Source: Candidatus Aminicenantes bacterium
GTDB lineage: Bacteria; Acidobacteriota; Aminicenantia; UBA2199
Reading direction: 5' to 3'
NCBI GenBank assembly: GCA_011049425.1
Contig: DSBM01000034.1
Coordinates: 1 to 46,015, forward strand
DNA length: 46,015 nucleotides
Below are positions 15,884-22,926 of the stretch, piece after piece. The notes under the pieces are model-generated. The model did no database searches, was not told the origin of the DNA, and saw only the letters and a program-made list of their open reading frames with translations. The position numbers were made by a program, and so were the translations under genes. Each line of letters begins with the position of its first letter. Within the stretch, counting starts at the first letter, position 1.

Positions 15884-16602
15884 CGGTAGAGTCGGTTCTC
15901 AATCCACGGCAGGCTGATCTGGTTGGCCAGCAGAAAGAGAAGCGCGTTCAGGGAAAGCAGCACCCAGGGGGTGTCCACGACAATATCGAACGCCAGGACC
16001 ACCAGAAAAATACCCGCGAACAAGCGAAACAAACGGGACGCACGCGGGTTCGGTTCCCGGGGGATGGAAGGGCCGTAGACGCTGCCGGAAACCGCGTTGC
16101 ACAGAAAATAATATTCTTTTTTTCTGTGGGTTACGGGGATTCGATAAAAGGGAATGTAGAGCAGGCGTCGTTCGGCACTTTCCCCGGGCTGGGTATCCAC
16201 CGCCAGAATAACACTTCCCGGCGGCTGTTGATCAGGAAGAAAAACCTGCCGGGTTGCGGCGGGTTTGTTGAGGGAAATCTCCGGGAACGTGGCGCATGCC
16301 CGTTGCAATTGCGAGTTGCTGTTCACTTCCCAGAAAGGAATGTACAGGCATTCCGCTTGGCCCAGCGCAATGCCTCTGTCAAGTGTCAGTTCCGCCAGGT
16401 GCCGGCGCACATGCAGTGGGGATTCCTTTTCCGGGATCGTGGGATGATAAGTGGCCACCGGCATTAAGGTGTCCAGGTCCAGGAACAGTGAACTGCCGCA
16501 ATGGGTACAGGCGATAAAGCAATCCAGCTGGCGTGGACTTAAAGGGGCTCCACATTGGGGGCAACTGAACGTGGATGCACCGGGCGGGGTTTCCCGTGTC
16601 AT
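15880..16602 (-). CDS. Membrane-anchored zinc-ribbon protein
   Basis: 240 residues. Zinc ribbon Cys14, Cys17, Cys32, Cys35 (CPQC...CTHC). The middle region carries CLYIPFWEVNSNS and LLYIPFYRIPVTHRK, followed by LCNAVSGSVYG, the counterpart of CSAVDG in the 335-residue paralogue. Two C-terminal hydrophobic segments (about 192-209 and 212-230) form a likely membrane hairpin. It starts at ATG 16602, 30 nt after the stop of the helical protein gene, and overlaps the next gene by 4 nt. Some bacterial zinc-ribbon proteins with 'YLPFW' repeats are loosely annotated as helicase-like; there is no helicase motif here. Confidence 0.75.
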   Translation of the reverse strand: MTRETPPGASTFSCPQCGAPLSPRQLDCFIACTHCGSSLFLDLDTLMPVATYHPTIPEKESPLHVRRHLAELTLDRGIALGQAECLYIPFWEVNSNSQLQRACATFPEISLNKPAATRQVFLPDQQPPGSVILAVDTQPGESAERRLLYIPFYRIPVTHRKKEYYFLCNAVSGSVYGPSIPREPNPRASRLFRLFAGIFLVVLAFDIVVDTPWVLLSLNALLFLLANQISLPWIENRLYR

Positions 16603-16632
16603 GGACCCGGAGTAGTGCGCCTGTACCTCGAT

Positions 16633-17154
16633 TCAATCATTTTTGGATTCCTCGTTGAGGTCCGATTCAGCTCCACGTTTTTTTCGCTCCCGGATCCGTT
16701 GCAGGAGCCGGTCCAATGTATCCAGCAGCAACAAGACATCATTGCGTTCAGGAACGGGACCGGGCAACTGCGCGATCCGGTCCATGAAAGCACTCAGGCA
16801 TTCCAGGTATTCACAGTCTTCGCGGTGCCATTCAGCCAGAAGACCGGGGGCAACCACGGTAGTGCCGTCCAGGGTTTCCGGGGGGGGCTCCAGTGCTTCC
16901 TGAAGTTGTTGCAGTGTGGAAAGCATGTGTTCGAAGTCGGACAGGAGGTCCAGGCGTTTTTCCTTGGCGGCGGAACTCACGAGTTGTTTTACCCGGGAAA
17001 TGACGTCGGCTGCAAGTTGATCCAGGTAACGGCGGAAGCGTTCATCTTCCCGCAAACGCTTTTCCGGGTATTCATAGCCTTGAAAGCCGTTGATGTGTTG
17101 CTGAATCCGCTCCAGCCAGGGGGTTTGTGTACGGGTTTGCTGTGATTCGTTCAA
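16633..17154 (-). CDS. Helical protein of unknown function, first gene of the zinc-ribbon operon
   Basis: 173 residues, predicted mostly alpha-helical: long stretches rich in Leu, Glu, Arg and Gln (e.g. LLSDFEHMLSTLQQLQEAL, LLLLDTLDRLLQRIRERKK) without glycine or proline. A short Pro-rich break lies at about residue 90. No membrane segment, no signal peptide, no zinc ribbon. It starts at TTG 17154, with GGAG 7 nt upstream and a TATAAT box at 17177-17172; the leader would be only about 11 nt. I do not recognise a family. As the promoter-proximal gene ahead of three zinc-ribbon paralogues it is likely a functional partner, perhaps a soluble coiled-coil subunit (inference). Confidence 0.65.
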   Translation of the reverse strand: MNESQQTRTQTPWLERIQQHINGFQGYEYPEKRLREDERFRRYLDQLAADVISRVKQLVSSAAKEKRLDLLSDFEHMLSTLQQLQEALEPPPETLDGTTVVAPGLLAEWHREDCEYLECLSAFMDRIAQLPGPVPERNDVLLLLDTLDRLLQRIRERKKRGAESDLNEESKND

Positions 17155-17171
17155 ACTTCCACTCCGGCGCT

Positions 17172-17200
17172 ATTATAGGAGAGGCGGAATGGAAATGCAA
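17172..17200 (-). promoter_or_regulatory. Promoter of the zinc-ribbon operon
   Basis: Minus strand: TTGCAT (17200-17195), 17 bp spacer, TATAAT (17177-17172). Predicted start near 17165, right at the GGAG that precedes TTG 17154. Confidence 0.55.
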
Positions 17201-17212
17201 TCGTCTCCTAAG

Positions 17213-17242
17213 TTGATCCCCCGCGGACAGGCATGCTATATT
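17213..17242 (+). promoter_or_regulatory. Promoter of the D-threonine-aldolase-like gene
   Basis: TTGATC (17213-17218), 18 bp spacer, TATATT (17237-17242). GGAGG at 17250-17254 precedes ATG 17259 by 4 nt. It is divergent from the zinc-ribbon operon promoter, with 12 bp between the two -35 boxes. Confidence 0.55.
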
Positions 17243-17258
17243 CGCCGATGGAGGCAGG

Positions 17259-18395
17259 ATGCTGATCACCCGACCCACCCTGATGGTAAATCCCCAGGTG
17301 GCCCGCCGCAACATCCGGGCCATGATGGAAAAATTCAGTCGCCTGAAAGTCCGTTTGCGGCCCCATTTCAAGACCCATCAATCCCTGGAGGTGGGGAGGT
17401 GGTTCAAAAAAGAGGGAGTCCGGGCCATTACCGTTTCTTCCGTTGAGATGGCGGCCCGTTTTATCGCGGATGGTTGGCGTGATGTGTTGATCGCTCTGCC
17501 CATGAATCCAAATGAGATACCGGTGATCAATACCTGGCCGGATGACCTTGTGCTTCATTTGCTGGTGGATCATGTCGCCGCGGTTGACCGTGCTGCCGGT
17601 CTGTTGAAACGCCCGGTGGAAATGTGGCTGAAGATCGACACCGGGGCCCGTCGCTGCGGGCTGGTTCCAGGGGAAAGCAAGGCAGTCATGGACCTAATCC
17701 GTCGCATCGAACGTCAACCCCGTATGCGCCTGCGCGGTTTGCTCACCCATGCCGGCCATACCTATGCGGCCGGCAAACCCTCGGGCATCCGCCGATGTCA
17801 CCGGGACAGCCTGGCCCAAATGGTTGCCGTGAAAAAATGGATCCGTGATGCCGGCGGGCCGGAACTAGAGATATCTATCGGGGATACTCCCGCGTGCAGC
17901 GTATGCAATGGGTTTCTTGGAGTCAGCGAGGTGCGTTGTGGAAATTTCGTGTTTTACGATATTATGCAATACCGCTTGGGAAGTTGCCGCTTACGGGATG
18001 TCGCGGTACGCCTGATCTGTCCGGTAATCGGCAGTTATCCGCAACGGGGCGAAGTGGTGGTTCACGGCGGAAAGGTGCATCTTTCCGCGGAGAACATCAG
18101 CGGTGATGACGGCAAACCGTTTTATGGGCTGGTGGCTGCCTGCCATGCGGACGATCCCTGGCCGGCACCGTTTCCCCGGGCCAGTGTGCGCTCGCTGAGT
18201 CAGGAACATGGAGTCGTGTACCTGGGGGGCAAACGCGCCGCCCGTTTTCTACCCGGAGACCTTCTGGCGGTTGTGCCGGTTCATTCCTGCCTGACGGCGG
18301 ACCTGTCCACACATATGATCGACCCGCGGGGGAGACTTGTCGAATCCACCCTTCCCGGCGGATCCGATTGTCACTGTGTTTCGCCCAGGAATTGA
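17259..18395 (+). CDS. D-threonine aldolase / D-serine dehydratase-like PLP enzyme
   Basis: 378 residues of the fold-type III (alanine-racemase-like) family. RPHFKTHQS places the PLP lysine at residue 38. LTHAGHTY and GDTPAC are further barrel motifs, and the C-terminal domain ends with VPVHSCLTADL, the His-x-Cys metal-binding pair of DSD1/D-threonine aldolase enzymes (about residues 342-344). Such enzymes cleave or dehydrate D-hydroxyamino acids using PLP and a divalent metal, in the cytosol. Substrate choice between D-threonine, D-serine and 3-hydroxy-aspartate types cannot be read. It overlaps the convergent yjbQ 3' end by 25 nt. Confidence 0.85.
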   Translation: MLITRPTLMVNPQVARRNIRAMMEKFSRLKVRLRPHFKTHQSLEVGRWFKKEGVRAITVSSVEMAARFIADGWRDVLIALPMNPNEIPVINTWPDDLVLHLLVDHVAAVDRAAGLLKRPVEMWLKIDTGARRCGLVPGESKAVMDLIRRIERQPRMRLRGLLTHAGHTYAAGKPSGIRRCHRDSLAQMVAVKKWIRDAGGPELEISIGDTPACSVCNGFLGVSEVRCGNFVFYDIMQYRLGSCRLRDVAVRLICPVIGSYPQRGEVVVHGGKVHLSAENISGDDGKPFYGLVAACHADDPWPAPFPRASVRSLSQEHGVVYLGGKRAARFLPGDLLAVVPVHSCLTADLSTHMIDPRGRLVESTLPGGSDCHCVSPRN

Positions 18396-18793
18396 ACCAG
18401 CAGTCGTCGACTTCTGGAGCGATTGTCGAATTCCAGGAAGACGATCTGTTGCCAGGTACCCAACACCAGTTTTCCGTCTACTACCGGAACCGTCAGGGAA
18501 GGTCCCAACAGGGTGGCGCGCAGGTGAGAGTGCCCGTTGCCGTCGCCCCAGGTCTTGTTGTGCTGATAATCCAGCTCTTCGGGGATCAGCTTTTGCATGA
18601 GTTCAGGGAAATCGCTTTGCAGACCCGGTTCGTATTCAATTGTGGAGAGGGCCCCAGTGGAGCCGATGACAAAGATCAGAACCATGCCCTCGCACATTCC
18701 GCTCTGGTCCAGCGCTTCCTCTACACGGGTCGTGATGTCCACCATGCGGTGATGCGTATCGGTCTGAAATTGAATCTGGATATGTTTCACCAT
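18371..18793 (-). CDS. yjbQ: YjbQ/UPF0047 family protein
   Basis: 140 residues, the standard size of this small beta-rich trimeric family, whose members show weak thiamin-phosphate-synthase activity when overproduced; the true role is unsettled. Family landmarks are the QTDTHHRMVDIT strand, EGMVLIFVIGSTGALST, the acidic segment YEPGLQSDF, and NGHSHLRATLLGPS, which supplies the conserved His pair. ATG 18793 is preferred over a GTG/ATG-like extension to 18835 because a TATAAT box ends exactly 6 nt upstream, predicting a leaderless mRNA. The 3' end overlaps the convergent aldolase-like gene. Confidence 0.88.
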   Translation of the reverse strand: MVKHIQIQFQTDTHHRMVDITTRVEEALDQSGMCEGMVLIFVIGSTGALSTIEYEPGLQSDFPELMQKLIPEELDYQHNKTWGDGNGHSHLRATLLGPSLTVPVVDGKLVLGTWQQIVFLEFDNRSRSRRLLVQFLGETQ

Positions 18794-18799
18794 GTCCGA

Positions 18800-18828
18800 A
18801 TTATAAGCCGGGTTGTACGGGTTTACAA
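18800..18828 (-). promoter_or_regulatory. Leaderless promoter of yjbQ
   Basis: Minus strand: TTGTAA (18828-18823), 17 bp spacer, TATAAT (18805-18800), 6 nt, ATG 18793. The -35 overlaps that of the divergent polyprenyl synthase promoter. Confidence 0.62.
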
Positions 18829-18851
18829 CAATCATTACCCGGTGCTAGAAT
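18822..18851 (+). promoter_or_regulatory. Leaderless promoter of the polyprenyl synthase operon
   Basis: TTTACA (18822-18827), 18 bp spacer, TAGAAT (18846-18851), 6 nt, ATG 18858. It shares five of its six -35 bases with the divergent yjbQ promoter, so the two polymerases should compete. Confidence 0.62.
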
Positions 18852-18857
18852 GTGCGG

Positions 18858-19799
18858 ATGGATTTGGCAGATATCCAGGCCCCCATTCGCGCCCAATTGA
18901 CATCCATTCACCGGATCATCGAAAACAAATTCATCGATCCCGTGCCAACGGTTCAGCGGATCCTGAAAGAATTCCCGGTATACCAGGGCAAACTCATTCG
19001 TCCCACGCTCATGTTCCTGCTGGCCGGGGTCAGAGGCTGCACCGATCCCCAATTGCCTCGTATCGCCGCGGAGATGGAGATGCTGCACCTGTCCAGCCTG
19101 ATTCACGATGATGTGATGGACCACTCCACCATGCGGCGGGGACGCCGTTCCCTGAACATGGACGAGGGCAACCAGATGTCGATTTTATGGGGGGATTACC
19201 TTTTTGTCAACGCTTTCCGCGGTCTTAACGCCACCGGGCGCATTGTGGCCGTAGGCGTGGCCATGGATGTGGCCGCCCGCATGATTGAGGGCCAGATGCT
19301 GGAGTTGGATCACCAGCATGACCTGGATACGAGTCTTGATGCGTACACGGAGATCATCTCCATGAAGACCGGTTCACTGTTTGCCGGTATCGCCCGAATC
19401 GCCGCCTCTTTAGAGGCTCCGCTCCCCGCGGATGCCGAGGCGTATGCCGATTTTGGAAACTCCCTGGGGATGCTGTTCCAGATCCGGGACGATCTGATCG
19501 ACATTATTTCACCGGAATCAGGAAAGGACCGCTACCGGGACCTGCAGGAAGGGAAAATTACTTTGCCGGTGATCCTCCTGTTGCGAAAGCAGGGAAGGCA
19601 GGTGCGGAAACTGCTCCGGGAGCGGAATTATGCCGCTATCGGAGATCTAATGCGCCGTTCGGGAGTGCATCGAGAAGTAGAAAACCGGATTGAATTTTTG
19701 TCCACGAGTTGCCGTAATTTCATTAGTCAATTTCCTGCTTCTCCTTTCCGCGAGTCCCTGCTGGGCATGGTCGCCTTTATGGGAGTGCGCAATTATTGA
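18858..19799 (+). CDS. Trans-polyprenyl diphosphate synthase
   Basis: 313 residues. It condenses IPP onto an allylic diphosphate to make the long isoprenoid chain of quinones or a related lipid; chain length cannot be fixed here. First Asp-rich motif DDVMD at 84-88 followed by RRGRRSLN, and the second, IRDDLID, near 205-211. KTGSLFAG and GKDRYRDLQEGKITLPVIL are further family blocks. ATG 18858 lies 6 nt after TAGAAT; an in-frame GTG at 18852 would fall upstream of the predicted transcription start. It is followed after 1 nt by the CYTH gene, so it heads an operon of three. Confidence 0.93.
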   Translation: MDLADIQAPIRAQLTSIHRIIENKFIDPVPTVQRILKEFPVYQGKLIRPTLMFLLAGVRGCTDPQLPRIAAEMEMLHLSSLIHDDVMDHSTMRRGRRSLNMDEGNQMSILWGDYLFVNAFRGLNATGRIVAVGVAMDVAARMIEGQMLELDHQHDLDTSLDAYTEIISMKTGSLFAGIARIAASLEAPLPADAEAYADFGNSLGMLFQIRDDLIDIISPESGKDRYRDLQEGKITLPVILLLRKQGRQVRKLLRERNYAAIGDLMRRSGVHREVENRIEFLSTSCRNFISQFPASPFRESLLGMVAFMGVRNY

Positions 19800-19800
19800 C

Positions 19801-20412
19801 ATGAACGATCTGAATTTTTTGCACAAAAACTCCCGTACTGCCGAACAGCGTGAAATCGAAATCAAACTGGCGCTGGAAAACATCGCGAACCTGCGCCGGG
19901 ATTTGTGTTCCCGGGGTTTTCGGATCGTGGCTCCCCGTTTCCATGAATTAAACCTCGTATTCGACACTCCCGGCAGGGATTTGGCGCGACAAGGGCGACT
20001 GTTGCGTTTGCGTCATGCAGGCGACCACAGCGTCCTGACCGCCAAGTCCCCGGTTACAACTGATCGTGACCACGCGGGGTACAAAGTGAGGAGCGAAATT
20101 GAAGTCCGGGTGTCCGATTTTTCTCTCACCCGGTCTATTTTGGAAAACAGCGGATTCGGGGTTGTTTTTTCTTATGAGAAATACCGAGAGATCCTGGAAA
20201 ACGCCGGCATTCATGTCATGTTGGACGAAACCCCGGTAGGGAATTTCATGGAAATTGAAGGGGATCCTCCCGCCATAGATCGCCTGGCAGCTGAGTTGGG
20301 GTTCAGGAAAAACAACTATATTACCGCCAACTACAGATCCCTGTTCCATGCCGGTGGTGGAACGGGGGACATGCTTTTCCCCGACTCGCCCCATGAGTCC
20401 GGCCGGGATTGA
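19801..20412 (+). CDS. CYTH-domain protein (class IV adenylate cyclase / triphosphate-tunnel type)
   Basis: 203 residues. The ExExK signature reads EIEIKL (residues about 18-23). It is followed by strands with alternating basic and acidic residues expected to line a triphosphate tunnel: NLVFDTPGRDL, GRLLRLRHAG, TAKSPV, YKVRSEIEVRV, FSYEKYREIL, HVMLDETPVGNFMEIEG. CYTH proteins act on triphosphate substrates (cyclic AMP synthesis, thiamine triphosphate or inorganic triphosphate hydrolysis); the exact one is not evident. ATG 19801 follows the polyprenyl synthase stop by 1 nt. The 3' end overlaps the nucleotidyltransferase start by 20 nt. Confidence 0.85.
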   Translation: MNDLNFLHKNSRTAEQREIEIKLALENIANLRRDLCSRGFRIVAPRFHELNLVFDTPGRDLARQGRLLRLRHAGDHSVLTAKSPVTTDRDHAGYKVRSEIEVRVSDFSLTRSILENSGFGVVFSYEKYREILENAGIHVMLDETPVGNFMEIEGDPPAIDRLAAELGFRKNNYITANYRSLFHAGGGTGDMLFPDSPHESGRD

Positions 20413-21259
20413 TGCCTTTATCCTGGCCGCCGGCCGGGGAATGCGCGCCAGGCCGTTGAGCCTGGTGCGTCCCAAACCCCTTTTTCCCCTTGGCAATGTT
20501 CCCCTGATTCGACTTCTGGCCGACCAGTTGGTGCAGTGGGGGGTCAACCGCACTTTTGTCAATCTTTATTACCGGGGAAATGAGATCCGCCACCATTTGC
20601 GAGACGTGGATCGGATCAAATTCGTAGAGGAAAATTCACTGAGCGGCAGCCGCATCCTGGCAAGCCCCCGGGGCGGGGTTTGCAGTCCCATGCTGGTGGT
20701 GAACGGCGATGTGTTCATGCAGATTCCCCTGGACGAAATGTGGCGGGAATACAAACGTTTTTCTCTTGATGGTGTTCTTCTGGTACGGCCGCGCACATCG
20801 GCGTCTTACTCTGCCGTGGACGCAAAATCCGGCTGGTATCGGGGTATCCGCCCCGACCTACGCGAAGGGGACCGCATGTATTGCGGAGTCGGCCTTTTTT
20901 CGCAAAAATTTCTTGCTTCCATCCGGCATGGCAGTTTTTTCCATTCTCTGGACGGCTCCGCTTTCCGGGTACGGCTTTTGGAATACGGGGGAATCTGGCT
21001 GGATCTGGGGACGCCGGCTCTCTACCACCGCGCCCAGTTTGATTACCTGGAATATGCCGGCCTTGCGGAATCTGCCGCGTGGTCCGGGCGTAGCCGCATA
21101 GAGAAAGCAGCCGACCTAGAGCGGTGCATCATTTGGGACGACGTCGAAATCGGCGCCCATACTCACCTGGTGCAGACCATAGTCACTGATGGTGTACGGC
21201 TGGCCGGGACCGTTGCGCGCCGCCGTGTCATCACGCGCGATACGAATGTTCCGTTGTGA
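20393..21259 (+). CDS. MurU-like sugar-1-phosphate nucleotidyltransferase
   Basis: 288 residues. The N-terminal Rossmann-like domain starts AFILAAGRGMRARPLSLVRPKPLFPLG, the GxGxR...KP nucleotide-binding signature. MLVVNGDVFMQIPLDEM holds the metal-binding Asp, and GGIWLDLGTPALYHRAQ is the 'W.D.GTP' block. A short C-terminal left-handed beta-helix (CIIWDDVEIGAHTHLVQTIVTDGVRL) follows. The closest groups are MurU and GDP-mannose/glucose-1-P-type transferases; with the AmgK-like kinase at 3151 it could make UDP-MurNAc from recycled MurNAc-1-P (inference). ATG 20393 lies inside the CYTH gene, a 20 nt overlap. Confidence 0.8.
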   Translation: MSPAGIDAFILAAGRGMRARPLSLVRPKPLFPLGNVPLIRLLADQLVQWGVNRTFVNLYYRGNEIRHHLRDVDRIKFVEENSLSGSRILASPRGGVCSPMLVVNGDVFMQIPLDEMWREYKRFSLDGVLLVRPRTSASYSAVDAKSGWYRGIRPDLREGDRMYCGVGLFSQKFLASIRHGSFFHSLDGSAFRVRLLEYGGIWLDLGTPALYHRAQFDYLEYAGLAESAAWSGRSRIEKAADLERCIIWDDVEIGAHTHLVQTIVTDGVRLAGTVARRRVITRDTNVPL

Positions 21260-21325
21260 CCGGCGGCAGAACTTTTCGCTCGCCCATTCGTATTTAGCTG
21301 TGAAACGGAAAGGAGGAGGTCCGGA

Positions 21326-22882
21326 ATGAGCGCATTCAAATCGGTGTTGATGTTTTTGCTGATTATCGGCATACAGGCAGGAATATGGGCGCAAGAGCGG
21401 GAAAAGGAACTCACCCTTCAAGATGCCATTGTCACGGCTCTGGATAACAACCTGGACCTGAAGATCGAGATCCAGACCCGGGATTACTTCTGGGAGTCAC
21501 TGCGATCGAATCAAGCCATTTTTGTACCCAACCTGAACATTGAGTATCAACGACGCGAGACGAACCGTCCTTCCAGTGGAATCCTCAGTGGCGCGGATGT
21601 AGAGAAACAGGGCAATGATACCTTGAATGTCGGTCTGTCTCAGCAGATTGCCCTGGGGGGCACTTTAAACGTCAGTTTACAGAATTCCCGTTCCACCAGC
21701 AACAGCGCTTTTACCACCATCAATCCCGCTCTCTACTCAACCCTGACGCTGTCGATCAGCCAGCCCCTGTTGAAAAATTTCGGAACCCTGGCCACCAAGA
21801 AAGACATCTATATCGCTGCCAACGAGTACCGCAAAAACGATCTCAGTCTGAAACAGGCGATGATCGACCTCGTTTACCAGGTGGAGGAAGCGTATTGGAA
21901 CCTGGTCTATGCCCACCAGAATCTGGATGCAAAAAAACAGTCGTTGCTACGCGCCCGGGACCTGTTGCGCCAGAACGAGAAAAAGGTGCGCGTGGGCGCA
22001 GCCGCGAGGATCGACATCCTTGAAGCCAAGGCGGAAGTCGCTTCTTATGAAAGTCAATTGCTGGAAGCGGAGAAAAACATCCTCACCGCCGAGGAACAGT
22101 TAAAGAAAATCCTCAACATCAGCCAGTCCGCTGAGGTCATCATGCCCACCGACTCTCCGGAGGTCCGCTCTATGGCCTTGGATTTCAACGCTTTTCTTCA
22201 GGAGGCGATGGACAGTCGTCCCGACATTCTTCAGGCCAGGATTGAACTGGAAAGCCACAACATCAGGGTAAAGTACGCCCGCAACCAGATGCTTCCCGAC
22301 TTGCAGCTGACCGCTTCTTACTACACCACCGGCCGTGGCGGTGACCAGCTGATTTTTGATCCGGATTCATCTCCTTTTGATTTGAACCGCCCCGTGATCG
22401 GCGTAATCAGCAAGGATGTGATAGATGCCTTGGAAGAAGTCGTCTCCAACCTGTATCGCAACTACTCAATCGGAATCAAGCTTTCCGTTCCCCTGGGTCA
22501 GGCACAAGAGAAAGCGCGCCTGGCCCAGGCTCGTATCGATATGAAGCGGGCCCTTTTGAATCTCCAGAGAGTTGAGAACACGATTTTTTCTGATTTAAAA
22601 CAAGCTTTGAAAGAACTGGAAGCCAATCGCAAGCTGGTGGAATCCAATCAGATCGCCCTGGAGCTGCAGGCACAGAAACTCAAGGCCGAAGAAAAAAAGC
22701 TGTCCGTGGGCATGTCGACAAACTACCAGGTGCTCAATTATCAGCGCGATTACGCCAATGCCCAGGCCGGCGCCCTGCAATCCACCATCAACTTCAATCT
22801 GACCCTGGCCCGAATCAATCGCATTATCGCCCGCAACCTGGAAGAATACGGCATCCATTTTAATGATTTTCAGCGGGATTAG
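21326..22882 (+). CDS. tolC: TolC-like outer-membrane efflux protein
   Basis: 518 residues. A Sec signal peptide (about residues 1-23, ending IWAQ) is followed by two repeats of the TolC/OEP pattern: LTLQDAIVTALDNNLDLKI starts the first, and FNAFLQEAMDSRPDILQARIELESHN the second. Long helical heptads (LRQNEKKVRVGAAARIDILEAKAEV) alternate with barrel strands (TLNVGLSQQIALGGTLNVSL). Such proteins form the trimeric exit duct of efflux or type I secretion systems. AGGAGGAGG lies 7 nt before ATG 21326. No adaptor or inner-membrane pump gene is adjacent; the ABC exporters at 6366-9849 are a possible but unproven partner. Confidence 0.9.
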   Translation: MSAFKSVLMFLLIIGIQAGIWAQEREKELTLQDAIVTALDNNLDLKIEIQTRDYFWESLRSNQAIFVPNLNIEYQRRETNRPSSGILSGADVEKQGNDTLNVGLSQQIALGGTLNVSLQNSRSTSNSAFTTINPALYSTLTLSISQPLLKNFGTLATKKDIYIAANEYRKNDLSLKQAMIDLVYQVEEAYWNLVYAHQNLDAKKQSLLRARDLLRQNEKKVRVGAAARIDILEAKAEVASYESQLLEAEKNILTAEEQLKKILNISQSAEVIMPTDSPEVRSMALDFNAFLQEAMDSRPDILQARIELESHNIRVKYARNQMLPDLQLTASYYTTGRGGDQLIFDPDSSPFDLNRPVIGVISKDVIDALEEVVSNLYRNYSIGIKLSVPLGQAQEKARLAQARIDMKRALLNLQRVENTIFSDLKQALKELEANRKLVESNQIALELQAQKLKAEEKKLSVGMSTNYQVLNYQRDYANAQAGALQSTINFNLTLARINRIIARNLEEYGIHFNDFQRD

Positions 22883-22892
22883 TTTCGCGGTC

Positions 22893-22920
22893 TTGCCTCA
22901 GAGGGTGTTTCTGCTAGAAT
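22893..22920 (+). promoter_or_regulatory. Leaderless promoter of pcm
   Basis: TTGCCT (22893-22898), 16 bp spacer, TAGAAT (22915-22920), 6 nt, ATG 22927. It fixes the start upstream of the signal peptide. Confidence 0.6.
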
Positions 22921-22926
22921 AGGAAA

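Noticed and set aside
14307-17154. The zinc-ribbon proteins as helicase or primosome components
   Set aside because: No P-loop or helicase motif; they are small, and two are membrane-anchored.
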